Shown here: positions 1 through 8,685 of the stretch, piece after piece
How positions within the stretch are numbered: the stretch's first letter is position 1
Layout of the letters: each line of letters opens with the position of its first letter
Source of the DNA: CAINVV01 sp037129695
GTDB lineage: Bacteria; Bacteroidota; Bacteroidia; Bacteroidales; Prolixibacteraceae
Reading direction: 5' to 3'
Length of the DNA stretch: 25,983 bases
NCBI GenBank assembly: GCA_037129695.1
Contig: JBAXUL010000051.1
Location: forward strand, 1-25,983
Notes under the pieces: generated by a model
Told to the model about the DNA's origin: nothing
What the model saw: the letters and a program-made list of their open reading frames with translations, nothing else
Databases searched by the model: none
Translations under genes and position numbers: made by a program

Positions 1-32
1 TCGCTGCGTTTCTTTCTCCTTAAACGTGGGTG

Positions 33-62
33 CAAAGATAGAGAGTTTTAGTTCCCCACAAT
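33..62 (-). promoter_or_regulatory. Candidate Bacteroidota-type promoter for a gene left of the window
   Basis: Read on the minus strand, ATTG (59-62) is followed by an 18-nt spacer and then TATCTTTG (33-40), matching the TTG/TAnnTTTG pattern known for the Bacteroides primary sigma factor. Transcription would run off the left edge. About 30 nt of leader, including GGAGAAAG, are visible and no start codon is reached, so the gene served is unseen. Confidence 0.55.
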
Positions 63-133
63 ACCTTCCTGAAGTTTTTTTGTTAAATTAAAGTAAAGAA
101 ATTCATGCTCTTGTATGTCAGCACTATACAAGC

Positions 134-160
134 AAAAAGCCGGTAAACTACCGGCTTTTT
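134..160. terminator. Strong bidirectional hairpin terminator
   Basis: A perfect 12-bp inverted repeat (134-145 with 149-160) has a 3-nt loop. The stem is AAAAAGCCGGTA and its complement, so each strand ends the hairpin in a run of five T. It lies 18 nt beyond the stop of the leftward acyl-CoA dehydrogenase gene and most likely ends the etfB-etfA-acd transcript. Confidence 0.85.
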
Positions 161-178
161 GTCTATTTTTCAATGGCA

Positions 179-1882
179 TTAGTACTTATAAAGTCCGATG
201 TCTTCAACCGATGATACGCGAATAAATTCGCCTCTGGCTTTTACTTCCCCTTTGGCCATCTTGTTAAACACCTGGGCAGATCTCAGATGCGAGCTATCCC
301 TGTTGGTGTCAATCACCAATAAATAGCTCATAATGATATAACCAGCCATTTCGACCATTCTGCGGGCATGCAGTTCGATAAATTCGTCGTCACCGGCTGC
401 TACCACCTTTTCTACAGCCTCTTCGTAATCCTGGGTCAGAGAGATGAGAATCCGCCTGAACTTTTCAAGTTCCGGCTTCAATTCGGTTTTTTCATACACT
501 CTGATCTGCTTCAGATAGCCTCCTGTCGTAACTCCGCGGATGGCAGCTACCACCTGAAGTTGTGTGGTACCCTCATAAATGGAGGTTATACGGGCATCAC
601 GGTAAATTCTCTCCACCGGGTAATCTTTCATGAATCCGGATCCTCCATGGATCTGAACGGCATCATACGCATTCTGGTTACAGTATTCGGAAGTAATACC
701 TTTTGCGAGTGGGGTGAACAAATCAGCCACCTTTTGCGCTTCCTTCATCTCACTCCGTTCGGCTGGCTCCAATTTACGATCTTCCGATATTTGTTCGTAG
801 GTTTTGTACAAATCGACAAACCTTGCAGTTTCATACAATAAGGTGCGTGATGCATCCAGTTTGGCCTTCATCACAGAGAGCATCTCGAATACAGCAGGGA
901 ATTCGATAATTGCCTTTCCAAATTGTTTGCGCTCTTTCGCATATTGAAGGGCTTCTCGGTAGGCAGCCTCTGAAATTCCGACTGATTGAGCAGCAATTCC
1001 CAATCTGGCACCATTCATCAGGGCCATGACATATTTGATCAAGCCCATTTTTCGTGAACCTATCAGTTCCGCAGGCGCATTTTTGAAAACCAGCTCACAG
1101 GTGGGAGATCCGATGATCCCCATTTTGTGCTCGATGCGGCGTACAATGACTCCGCCGCTCTGTCTGTCATAAACAAACATCGACAATCCCCTTCCATCGC
1201 GGGTACCTTCTTCCGAACGTGCCAGGACAAGTGCAATATCGCCGTCACCGTTGGTGATAAAACGTTTAACCCCATTCAGCAACCAGGATCCCTTTTTCTC
1301 ATCGAAATGAGCCTTTAGCTGAACTGCCTGAAGATCGGATCCTGCATCGGGTTCGGTAAGGTCCATTGCCATGGTTTCCCCTTGAACCACGCGTGTGAGA
1401 TAACGCATCTTTTGTTCTTCTGTGGCAAACTCATTCAGCGTCTCTGCACAATCCTGCAATCCCCAGATGTTGACGAATCCTGCATCTGCCCTGGATACAA
1501 TGTCAGCGGCCATGATGTATGGAACGATGGAAAAATTCAATCCTCCAAACCTGCGGGGAAGCGTAATTCCCATCAAACCCGACTGTACCAGTGCATCCAG
1601 ATTCTCCTGAGTTCCACGGGCATATTTGACGTGGCCGTCAATAACCTGAGGTCCCTCGGCATCGATACTTTCAGCATTGGGGGAGATGATATCTCCGCTT
1701 ATTTCCCCAACTACCTCCAGAACACGATCGTAACTGTCCATCGCATCTTCGAAATCCATCGGAGCATAGTCATATAGTTCTTTGTCCAAGAAATTCCGTT
1801 CCTTCAATGACACCAGCTTGTGCATCAGAGGATGGTTCAAATGAAATTTCAGGTCTTTATTATCGTTGTAAAAATTTGCCAT
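179..1882 (-). CDS. Acyl-CoA dehydrogenase, long (567 aa) form
   Basis: FAD-dependent alpha,beta-dehydrogenation of an acyl-CoA, passing electrons to the ETF encoded just upstream. An N-terminal helical domain (about 45-170) is followed by the middle beta domain with the DLTEPDAGSDLQ flavin-binding block (174-185). The C-terminal domain has the ERKQFGK helix (317-323), the QIHGGSGF motif (410-417) and IYEGTTQLQ. The Glu in the last motif (E437) is at the position of the catalytic base in short- and medium-chain enzymes. At 567 residues it exceeds the usual 380-400. A charged insert lies near 358-385, and about 120 residues follow the catalytic domain. This resembles the long acyl-CoA dehydrogenases often paired with etfBA. 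It begins 41 nt after etfA and ends at a strong terminator, so it is the last gene of the operon. Substrate chain length cannot be read from the sequence. Confidence 0.93.
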   Translation of the reverse strand: MANFYNDNKDLKFHLNHPLMHKLVSLKERNFLDKELYDYAPMDFEDAMDSYDRVLEVVGEISGDIISPNAESIDAEGPQVIDGHVKYARGTQENLDALVQSGLMGITLPRRFGGLNFSIVPYIMAADIVSRADAGFVNIWGLQDCAETLNEFATEEQKMRYLTRVVQGETMAMDLTEPDAGSDLQAVQLKAHFDEKKGSWLLNGVKRFITNGDGDIALVLARSEEGTRDGRGLSMFVYDRQSGGVIVRRIEHKMGIIGSPTCELVFKNAPAELIGSRKMGLIKYVMALMNGARLGIAAQSVGISEAAYREALQYAKERKQFGKAIIEFPAVFEMLSVMKAKLDASRTLLYETARFVDLYKTYEQISEDRKLEPAERSEMKEAQKVADLFTPLAKGITSEYCNQNAYDAVQIHGGSGFMKDYPVERIYRDARITSIYEGTTQLQVVAAIRGVTTGGYLKQIRVYEKTELKPELEKFRRILISLTQDYEEAVEKVVAAGDDEFIELHARRMVEMAGYIIMSYLLVIDTNRDSSHLRSAQVFNKMAKGEVKARGEFIRVSSVEDIGLYKY

Positions 1883-1923
1883 TTTGAATGATATTATTGG
1901 GGATTCCCCGATTCAACCACGAT

Positions 1924-2943
1924 TTACTTCGTATTCAATTTATAATACTTGATCATCTTGGGAATGACCTCAGCGATATCACCTGTAATTACATAATCGG
2001 CGATGGAATTGATCGGCGCTTCCGGATCCGAGTTAATCGAGATGATCTGGGCAGATTCTTCCATTCCGGCACGGTGCTGTACCTGACCCGAGATTCCACA
2101 GGCTATGTATAATTTCGGACGAACGGTAATGCCAGTCTGGCCGATCTGACGATCATGCTCTGCATATCCGGCATCGACTGCTGCCCTGGACGCTCCAACC
2201 TCAGCTCCCAATACCGCTGCGAGGTCGTACAACAATTTGAAATTCTCCTTCGATCCTACTCCATATCCGCCAGAAACAACAATAGGAGCTCCTTTGATGT
2301 TGATCTTTTTCTTTTCGGTATGCCTTTCAATAATCTGAACGACAAAATCAAGATCAGATACATAGTTGGAAATTTCCAGATGGTTGACCTTACCCTGATA
2401 GGCATCATTGACCTTTTCCTTCTTCATGACACCTTCCCGAACCGTGGCCATCTGCGGACGGCAGTCAGGATTAATAATGGTGGCAATGATGTTACCGCCG
2501 AAAGCAGGTCTGATCTGATAAAGCAGATCCTTGTAAACTTTGTCGGCCTTCTTGTCTTCATGATCACCAATCTCAAGGCTGGTACAGTCGGCTGTTAAGC
2601 CACTGTGCAAAGCGGACGATACTCTTGGACCCAGGTCGCGGCCAATCGGCGTAGCACCCATCAGGGCAATCTGGGGTTTCTCTTCTCCGAACAGTTTGTT
2701 CAGAATGGAGGCATGGGGCAATGTGGTAAAAGGCTCCAGACGCGCGTCATCAGCAATGTGCAATACATCTACCCCAAAAGGAAGAATCTGCTTTTCGACT
2801 CCGGCTAATCCGGAACCGATGACCACTGCTTCCAATTGACAAGACAGTTGATTGGCCAGACTCCGGCCTTTGGTAAGCAATTCGAGGCTAACCTCAGCCA
2901 CTACACCTTCTTCAACTTCACAGTATACAAATAGGTTGTTCAT
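1924..2943 (-). CDS. etfA: Electron-transfer flavoprotein, alpha subunit
   Basis: FAD-carrying subunit of the ETF heterodimer that takes electrons from acyl-CoA dehydrogenases. An N-terminal adenine-nucleotide-hydrolase-like fold (about 1-190) is followed by the C-terminal FAD domain with VGASRAAVDAGY, QIGQTG, GISGQVQHRAGM and INSDPEAPI, all standard EtfA motifs. I chose the ATG at 2943 (MNNLFVY, 339 aa). A TTG two codons upstream is possible but not needed. Oddity: the FAD loop usually written SGGRG reads SGGYG here, with Tyr (about residue 227) replacing a normally conserved Arg; the bases (GGA TAT GGA) are clear. It lies 27 nt after etfB and 41 nt before the acyl-CoA dehydrogenase, in one operon. 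Confidence 0.95.
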   Translation of the reverse strand: MNNLFVYCEVEEGVVAEVSLELLTKGRSLANQLSCQLEAVVIGSGLAGVEKQILPFGVDVLHIADDARLEPFTTLPHASILNKLFGEEKPQIALMGATPIGRDLGPRVSSALHSGLTADCTSLEIGDHEDKKADKVYKDLLYQIRPAFGGNIIATIINPDCRPQMATVREGVMKKEKVNDAYQGKVNHLEISNYVSDLDFVVQIIERHTEKKKINIKGAPIVVSGGYGVGSKENFKLLYDLAAVLGAEVGASRAAVDAGYAEHDRQIGQTGITVRPKLYIACGISGQVQHRAGMEESAQIISINSDPEAPINSIADYVITGDIAEVIPKMIKYYKLNTK

Positions 2944-2970
2944 TCTCAATTAATTAAATTTTTGAAATCA

Positions 2971-3846
2971 TTAGCCGATCACGTGACTTTCAATCAACTC
3001 TTTCATCAACTCGTTGATCCCTTCATCTGCCATATTTAGTTTCTTGGCATCCTTTGCCTGTAAAACCACATTGTCGATCTTTTTCACTTTGGTTGGAGAT
3101 CCGGTTAATCCCAGCTGGTCAGCATCAGCCTTGATATCATTGACAGTCATTTCGCGGATATGCAAAAATGGACGGCTGTCATACAAATGGGTATAATCTT
3201 CAGTGGCTTCCTGTTTCTCTGTAGTGGTTCTGGCATGCTTGTATTTCATCAGCATCTTGACGTTTCTTGAACGGCAGTCAGGAGCACTGCTGTTTACCGT
3301 CAACAACATCGGAAGCGGAGATTTTACCGTCTCAACCCCGTTGTCAAGTCTGCGTCGAACAAGGATGGAGGATTTCTCAACCTTCAATACCTCCTCAACA
3401 TAAGTAACCTGTGGTAAATTTAGCTTCTCAGCCACCTGAGGACCCACCTGAGCAGTATCCCCGTCAATGGCCTGACGACCGGCAACAATCAGGTCGAAGT
3501 GACCCATTTCCTTGATGGCCTGCGCCAATGCGTAAGAAGTAGCCAGCGTATCTGATCCGGCAAAGGCACGATCGGTTAGCAGAACTCCGCTATCAGCCCC
3601 GCGGTACAATCCTTCCCTGACAATTTCGGCGGCTCTTCCGGGTCCCATCGTCAAAATGGTGATGGTTGATCCCGGAACACTGTCTTTTACTCTCAAAGCC
3701 ACTTCGAGTGCATTCAGATCTTCCGGATTAAAAATTGCAGCAAGTGCCGCACGGTTAACTGTTCCGTCGGCCTTCATGGCATCTTTCCCAACGTTTCTGG
3801 TATCAGGGACCTGCTTGGCCAATACTATTATTTTTAAACCCTTCAT
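2971..3846 (-). CDS. etfB: Electron-transfer flavoprotein, beta subunit
   Basis: Nucleotide-binding partner of EtfA. The start MKGLKIIVLAKQVPDT is typical of the family, as is the ADP-binding segment ITILTMGP (62-69). The loop GRQAIDGDTAQVGP (123-136) matches what I recall of bifurcating (group 2) ETFs; classical mitochondrial-type EtfB has a KQAIDDDCNQ-like loop. If so, this ETF would bind a second FAD and NADH here and could couple acyl-CoA chemistry to a low-potential acceptor; that function is inferred. Length (291 aa) is slightly above the usual 250-265, with an extended C-terminus. It is the first gene of the operon, with a good promoter match upstream. Confidence 0.95.
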   Translation of the reverse strand: MKGLKIIVLAKQVPDTRNVGKDAMKADGTVNRAALAAIFNPEDLNALEVALRVKDSVPGSTITILTMGPGRAAEIVREGLYRGADSGVLLTDRAFAGSDTLATSYALAQAIKEMGHFDLIVAGRQAIDGDTAQVGPQVAEKLNLPQVTYVEEVLKVEKSSILVRRRLDNGVETVKSPLPMLLTVNSSAPDCRSRNVKMLMKYKHARTTTEKQEATEDYTHLYDSRPFLHIREMTVNDIKADADQLGLTGSPTKVKKIDNVVLQAKDAKKLNMADEGINELMKELIESHVIG

Positions 3847-3878
3847 AAGTAAGTTTTATGTTTTCAACTTTCGGGTGG

Positions 3879-3910
3879 CAAATATAAAACTTCATCAAAT
3901 GGTTACCAAA
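3879..3910 (-). promoter_or_regulatory. Candidate promoter of the etfB-etfA-acd operon
   Basis: On the minus strand, TTTG (3907-3910), a 20-nt spacer and TATATTTG (3879-3886) fit the Bacteroidota consensus exactly. The expected start of transcription is about 25-30 nt upstream of the etfB ATG, giving a short leader. The remainder of the 3847-4083 spacer shows no other clear element. Confidence 0.65.
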
Positions 3911-4083
3911 CCATTGAAAATGGAGGAAAACGGATCACCTGACGGATTCACACCCGGATGGGAAGAAAAAATAGGGTAAATATGGCCTGAAGTCAAATCA
4001 CACAAGACTTTGGAACATATAAATACGACGTTCGAAAAAAAGAATAAGCAATTATCCTTCAAATAATTTAGAATGATTTTTTA

Positions 4084-6468
4084 TTACTTTTCGGTCATTG
4101 ACGGCGGCGGAGAATGGATTCCCCATTTCTTGTTAGGTTCGGAGCCCATTTCGAAAATCAGGGTTCCCCCTTTTGTGATCTCTTCATGAGCTATCCAGGG
4201 TCTGTCAAAAGGCTTTCCGTTCAGAGTGGCAGACTGAATATATTTGTTCGCAGAAGAATTGTTTTTGGCTTCAATAACGAAGGATTTATTGCCTGGCAAA
4301 TGGATTTCAGCTTTGCCGAAAAGTGGAGATCCGATGTTGTAAACTGGTATTCCCGGTGTCACGGCATAAATGCCAAGAGCGCTGAGCGCATACCACGACG
4401 AAAGTGATCCCATATCTTCATTCCCGCAAATTCCTCCCGGGCCGGATTGGTAAAGTTGCTCACAGACCTGCCGCACCCTTTCCTGGGTTTTCCATGGCTG
4501 ACCAGAATAATTGTAAAGATAGGCAACGTGATGAGAAGGCTGATTTCCCTGCACATACTGGCCAATCGTACCCACCACCCCGACGTATTTCGGTCCTGTG
4601 ATATTTGGATCCATCGTAAAAAACTGATCAAGTTTGTCGTTGAATTTCTGATTGCTGCCGAAGAGATTGATCAATCCCTGAACATCATGTTGTACCGACC
4701 AGATATATTGCCACGCATTGGATTCCGTATAATGCCTTGATGGACGCCTGCCAACCAGCAAAGGATCAAAATACCTGTAATAGGTGTGTTTCCCGACTGT
4801 GTCAATCACCTGTTCGCGCCCGTTCAATGCTTCGAGAAACGTGCCATCGGCTTTTTTCGGACGCATAAAACCAGTTGAACCATCCCACACATTCTTGTAG
4901 TTCAAGGCGCGTTTGGCAAACATTTCGTAGTCAGATTTTTTACCCAATGCTTTGGCCATCTGTGCGATACACCAGTCATCATAGGCGAGCTCAAGGGTAT
5001 TCGGAACTGCTTCCGTCACCTTGTCAATCGGGGCATAACCCAGTTGGAGATAGAATTCCAGTCCGGAACGGGCTGCACTCGCCGGGACAGGAAGTTTTGG
5101 CAATTCCAGCGCTTTTTTCCGGATGGCCTGGTAGGCATATTCCACGTCAAAATCACGATATCCCTTCATGTAGGCGTCCACAAGGATGGGAATCAAATGG
5201 TCACCAACCATCCCTTCACCATAAACATTCAAAAAATGCTGAGCAGGCATCCAGCCAAAATCTTTCGCCTTGGCCACGATGGATTTCAGAAAGTCGTTCA
5301 CGTGATCGGGTGCCATCAGGGTAAGAAAGGGGTGCTGTGAACGGTAGGTGTCCCAGCAGGAAAATGATCCGTAGAAATCATACCCTTCTGCCTTGTGGAT
5401 TTTCCCATCCATGCCGAAATAGTTTCCATCAACATCCTGCGAGATATACTGTGCCAGCAGGGAGTGGTAGACTGCCGTATAAAAAATCTCCTTTTGATCA
5501 TCTGTTGTGCCTGATATCTCAATTCTTGAAAGTTCTTTATTCCAGGTTTGATCTGCTTCAGCCCTCACGCGGTCAAAATCAAAATCCTTAACTTCCTCTT
5601 TCAGATTCTTTCTGGCACCTGCCACGTCGATATAGGACAAAGCTACCTTGACAACAATCTGCTCTTTGTCTTTCGTACGGAACGAAAAAAATGCCCCGAT
5701 CTTGTCGCCAACTTCACTGTTTTTATAGGGAAAGACACTCCCACCTGATTCGGGAGTTTTGTAGGTTGCATCAAAAGTTCCGTAGTACTGAAATGGCTTA
5801 CTGAACTCAGCGGCAAAGTAAACGGTCCCGCGTTGCGTGCTCTTAAAACCTTCCATCTGGTGGTCGCTGATGATGTCTACCCGCGAGAGACCAGTCGACG
5901 GAGTCGATCCGATCTGGTGACCAATATCCAGAATTACCCGTGAATTGACTGCGGCAGGAAATGTATATCTGTGCACTGCAACTCTTTGTGTTGCTGTTAG
6001 TTCAACTTTCACCTGATTGTCTTTCAGGTAAACCGAATAATAACCCGGAGAGGCAACTTCGTCTTTGTGATCAAACCTTGAACGGTATCCCTCTTCGGGA
6101 TTTTCCTTGGAACCGGGAACAATCTTCAGTCTGTCTGAAACCATCGGCTGCAAAAGGATATCCCCTCCATAAACCATTCCTGTCCCGCTGAAATGCGAAT
6201 GACTAAATCCGATGATTGAATTGTCAGAATAGGTATATCCAGCACTGTAGGTCCAGCCTGTTGTGTTGCAATCCGGACTGACATGAACCATGGCGTATGG
6301 GAGTGATGCACCCGGATAGGTGTGTCCAAAAAAATCTGTCCCCAGGAATGGATTCACATATTGAGTGAAATTCGGATTCTTCTGGCCGCTTACATTACCG
6401 GCTGAAGAAATTAATAATCCGATGGAACAAAATGCCATCAGAAGGAAAAATCTGGTTATATTTCTCAT
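4084..6468 (-). CDS. GH92 family alpha-mannosidase, secreted
   Basis: Exo-acting, calcium-dependent alpha-mannosidase of glycoside hydrolase family 92, which trims mannose from N-glycans or mannans. A signal peptide occupies about 1-28 (hydrophobic FFLLMAFCSIGLLISS, likely cut near VSG-Q), with no lipobox, so the protein is probably periplasmic. The N-terminal beta domain has NPFLGTDFFGHTYPGASLP (39-57) and GFSHSHFSGTG (87-97). The (alpha/alpha)6 domain has FSCWDTYRSQHPF, TESNAWQY (581-588) and GNEDMG (682-687). In this family the Glu of the TE(G/S)NAWQY block is, as I recall, the proton donor (here E582), and acids near GNED act as the general base. The length (794 aa) is normal. It stands alone with no SusC/SusD pair nearby, so linkage specificity is open. 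Confidence 0.93.
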   Translation of the reverse strand: MRNITRFFLLMAFCSIGLLISSAGNVSGQKNPNFTQYVNPFLGTDFFGHTYPGASLPYAMVHVSPDCNTTGWTYSAGYTYSDNSIIGFSHSHFSGTGMVYGGDILLQPMVSDRLKIVPGSKENPEEGYRSRFDHKDEVASPGYYSVYLKDNQVKVELTATQRVAVHRYTFPAAVNSRVILDIGHQIGSTPSTGLSRVDIISDHQMEGFKSTQRGTVYFAAEFSKPFQYYGTFDATYKTPESGGSVFPYKNSEVGDKIGAFFSFRTKDKEQIVVKVALSYIDVAGARKNLKEEVKDFDFDRVRAEADQTWNKELSRIEISGTTDDQKEIFYTAVYHSLLAQYISQDVDGNYFGMDGKIHKAEGYDFYGSFSCWDTYRSQHPFLTLMAPDHVNDFLKSIVAKAKDFGWMPAQHFLNVYGEGMVGDHLIPILVDAYMKGYRDFDVEYAYQAIRKKALELPKLPVPASAARSGLEFYLQLGYAPIDKVTEAVPNTLELAYDDWCIAQMAKALGKKSDYEMFAKRALNYKNVWDGSTGFMRPKKADGTFLEALNGREQVIDTVGKHTYYRYFDPLLVGRRPSRHYTESNAWQYIWSVQHDVQGLINLFGSNQKFNDKLDQFFTMDPNITGPKYVGVVGTIGQYVQGNQPSHHVAYLYNYSGQPWKTQERVRQVCEQLYQSGPGGICGNEDMGSLSSWYALSALGIYAVTPGIPVYNIGSPLFGKAEIHLPGNKSFVIEAKNNSSANKYIQSATLNGKPFDRPWIAHEEITKGGTLIFEMGSEPNKKWGIHSPPPSMTEK

Positions 6469-6549
6469 TGACTGTTGATTTGAAGTCGGAAAGTTAGCAA
6501 ATAAACTCCTTTCAAAGTTGTGGTATCTTAACCATTTCTTCCCAAATAA

Positions 6550-6579
6550 TTGCTAATATTGTTTAACTCACTATTTTTG
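6550..6579 (+). promoter_or_regulatory. Candidate promoter of the DUF308 gene
   Basis: TTG (6550-6552), a 19-nt spacer and TATTTTTG (6572-6579) match the Bacteroidota promoter pattern. The ATG follows 19 nt later, so the leader would be only about 12 nt. The divergent GH92 gene has no equally good match; its best is TTTATTTG with no -33 partner. Confidence 0.6.
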
Positions 6580-6598
6580 GGAAATAATACTACGACTC

Positions 6599-7171
6599 AT
6601 GAGATTATTTTTTCGCGCCTCACCCGTCAATTCACTCATCAGAGGGATTCTGACCATCGCCATAGGTACTGTCATTCTTTCCCTGCCGGGATTGACCCTC
6701 AAAACAGTGGTAATGACCATTGGTGCAATGGTTCTGCTCAGCGGAATTCTCAGTCTGCTATTCTCGTACCGTAAAAAAAAGAGTAACACTTCATCTGCAT
6801 TTCAAGGGTTCTTTAATATTTTTCTTGGATGCCTGTTTTTGGCCTCTCCGTTGGCAATTGTCAAATTTTTCTGCTTTTTCTTCGGAATGATCTTTACAGG
6901 TATCGGTCTCATGCAGTTTTTCGGAGCGCTTGGAACGCTTTCCAAATCTATGTGGTCGTGGGTCTTCCTGACTTTTGGCCTGTTAATGGCCTCAGGTGGA
7001 ATTTTTCTGTTGGTACATCCCATCGAAAGTGCCGAAAATATCCTGATTTTCTTTGGTGCAATCCTTTTACTGTACGGTATTCTGGAGTTGATTACAGCCT
7101 GGAGGTTAAAGAAAATGCCTCCCCGTCCGAATGCAGGGAATGTCGTAGATACTACTTATGAGGAAATGTAA
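6599..7171 (+). CDS. DUF308 / HdeD-like integral membrane protein
   Basis: A 190-residue, almost wholly hydrophobic protein with six predicted membrane segments in three hairpin-like pairs: about 13-32, 36-56, 68-86, 88-108, 118-136 and 143-163. A short basic loop (YRKKKSN, 57-63) separates the first pair from the rest, and a polar tail (about 168-190) follows. Recurring G-x-x-L/I-x-x-G patterns and the overall plan fit DUF308, the family of the E. coli acid-resistance membrane protein HdeD. The molecular role of the family is poorly known, so I infer only a cytoplasmic-membrane, possibly stress-related function. It is transcribed alone and divergently from the mannosidase gene. The ATG is preceded by a good promoter. 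Confidence 0.8.
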   Translation: MRLFFRASPVNSLIRGILTIAIGTVILSLPGLTLKTVVMTIGAMVLLSGILSLLFSYRKKKSNTSSAFQGFFNIFLGCLFLASPLAIVKFFCFFFGMIFTGIGLMQFFGALGTLSKSMWSWVFLTFGLLMASGGIFLLVHPIESAENILIFFGAILLLYGILELITAWRLKKMPPRPNAGNVVDTTYEEM

Positions 7172-7300
7172 GAAAAAGGCATGGGATTTGAAAAATAAAT
7201 CATCCAAATCAATCAGGCGAAAGAAATAAATGGTGCAACCATTGTCAGGTGAAAAAGCGCATTCCAAATACCAAATCTTCTACCGCATAAAGGCAACGGA

Positions 7301-7330
7301 AAAGGGTCATCCAAAATTGGACGACCCTTT
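7301..7330. terminator. Hairpin terminator between convergent genes
   Basis: AAAGGGTC (7301-7308) pairs with GACCCTTT (7323-7330), and an inner palindrome TCCAAAATTGGA (7310-7321) extends the stem past one A/C mismatch. It sits in the 274-nt spacer between the rightward DUF308 gene and the leftward aminotransferase gene and could serve either strand. Apart from a TAG repeat, the rest of that spacer shows nothing. Confidence 0.6.
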
Positions 7331-7360
7331 GTTCGGTCAGTAAAAACATGTTAAAAAAAA

Positions 7361-7375
7361 TAGTAGTAGTAGTAG
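7361..7375 (+). repeat. (TAG)5 trinucleotide microsatellite
   Basis: Five perfect tandem TAG units follow a run of eight A, in the 3' spacer of the leftward aminotransferase gene. It is non-coding and could vary in copy number by slippage. No regulatory role is apparent. Confidence 0.8.
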
Positions 7376-7445
7376 TTGACGGACACAAATCTTTACCTGA
7401 CTTTTCCTTGAGATTCGTAAGAGCGATTGATATATTGAGTTGTAT

Positions 7446-8666
7446 TTATTCTTTAACTGCTTCCTGAATTTTGATGATGGCGGCGGCAAACTGTTGCATA
7501 TCCTGCCTCGTTCCAAGCATGGTATTCTGGAAAATCCAGACAGCTTCCTCGTAGCATGCCTTTTCTGTCACCGGGCAACATACCCCGGAGTAATCAACCT
7601 CTTCGGGAATGGCATAACACATGAAATTTTTCTTCTGAAACAAAGGTTGTTTGTAAAGCGGCTCCGGATAACCCATGAAACAAGGGACTCCTTCAGCCGC
7701 CAGCATTTTGGAAAATTCAACTTTGGAAAGTCCGTTGAATTTCGATTTGTCGTACTTGAAGATGTATATGTGATAACTGTGCAGCGTCTCGCCCAACCCT
7801 CTGGCAAGCGGTGTAATTCCATCAACTTTCGACAACAATTCATTGAGATAGGTACCGTTATCATGACGCTTTTGGGTTTGCTCCCCCAGTCTTTTCAACT
7901 GACTGGAAAGCAATACTGCCTGCAGTTGGGTAATCCGGTAATTGCATCCGGCATTGTGGTGTTCATACCATGCACCACCTTCTACCCTGCCAACATTCCG
8001 CAGGGAATTCATCATCTGGTAAAGCGCATCATCGTTGGTGATGACCATACCGCCTTCTCCGCTCGTCAGATTTTTGGAAGATTGAAAACTGAAGCAGCCT
8101 GCATCCCCGATAGAACCCAGTTTTTTTCCTTTGTATTCTGCCCCGTGCGCATGGCAGGCATCCTCAATCACTCGCAGATGATGTTTTTTTGCTATTGTCA
8201 GGATCTCATCCATCTCGCAAGCCTGACCTGCAAAATGGACCGGAATGATCGCTCTGGTTCTGGAAGTGATGGATGCCTCAATTTTCGAAGCATCCAGGTT
8301 ATAGGTTCGCGGATCAATGTCCACAAAGACCGGTACACAATTCGCTTCAATGACAATAGATGCTGTAGCGATAAAAGTATAGGGAGGAACTATCACCTCG
8401 TCTCCGGGTTTTACCCCACAGGCAATGAGCGCCAGACGAAGTGCAACAGAACCGTTTACACAAGTAAGTGCATATTTTGCACCACAAAAGGTGGCAAATT
8501 CTTTTTCCAGATCCGCCACTTCCCCACCACAATCAGGGTTTCCCCATTTACCGCTTCTCACAATCTCTGCGACCAGATTGACATCTGTCTCATCAAAGAC
8601 AGGCCAGGCAAAATCCCTTTCTACAGTTTTAGGTCCTCCGTGAATTGCTAATTTATTTTTGCTCAT
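7446..8666 (-). CDS. DegT/DnrJ/EryC1/StrS family PLP aminotransferase
   Basis: A 406-residue fold-type I PLP enzyme that transaminates keto-sugars or keto-cyclitols. Visible motifs are NGSVALRLAL (71-80, phosphate-binding loop), the PPYTFIATASI strand, RVIEDACHAHGA with the PLP-ring Asp at about 169, and FSFQSSKNLTSGEGG with the Schiff-base Lys at about 198. The start MSKNKLAIHGGPK (8666) gives the family N-terminus; an in-frame ATG 26 codons upstream would run into the preceding gene and adds non-family sequence. The opening resembles, from memory, inosose aminotransferases such as StsC, and also fits amino-sugar enzymes such as NtdA. It lies 19 nt after a Gfo/Idh dehydrogenase, suggesting oxidise-then-aminate chemistry. 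The exact substrate is unknown. Confidence 0.88.
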   Translation of the reverse strand: MSKNKLAIHGGPKTVERDFAWPVFDETDVNLVAEIVRSGKWGNPDCGGEVADLEKEFATFCGAKYALTCVNGSVALRLALIACGVKPGDEVIVPPYTFIATASIVIEANCVPVFVDIDPRTYNLDASKIEASITSRTRAIIPVHFAGQACEMDEILTIAKKHHLRVIEDACHAHGAEYKGKKLGSIGDAGCFSFQSSKNLTSGEGGMVITNDDALYQMMNSLRNVGRVEGGAWYEHHNAGCNYRITQLQAVLLSSQLKRLGEQTQKRHDNGTYLNELLSKVDGITPLARGLGETLHSYHIYIFKYDKSKFNGLSKVEFSKMLAAEGVPCFMGYPEPLYKQPLFQKKNFMCYAIPEEVDYSGVCCPVTEKACYEEAVWIFQNTMLGTRQDMQQFAAAIIKIQEAVKE

Positions 8667-8685
8667 TTCGTAGTAGTTGATTGTT

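Noticed and set aside
2944..2949. TTG start two codons upstream of the etfA ATG
   Set aside because: The ATG at 2943 gives the usual N-terminus; a TTG start is not needed.
7440..8651. 403-codon open frame on the plus strand opposite the aminotransferase gene
   Set aside because: It begins with TTG, has no recognisable domain, and mirrors a well-supported PLP aminotransferase with intact catalytic motifs; it is an antisense by-product of codon bias.
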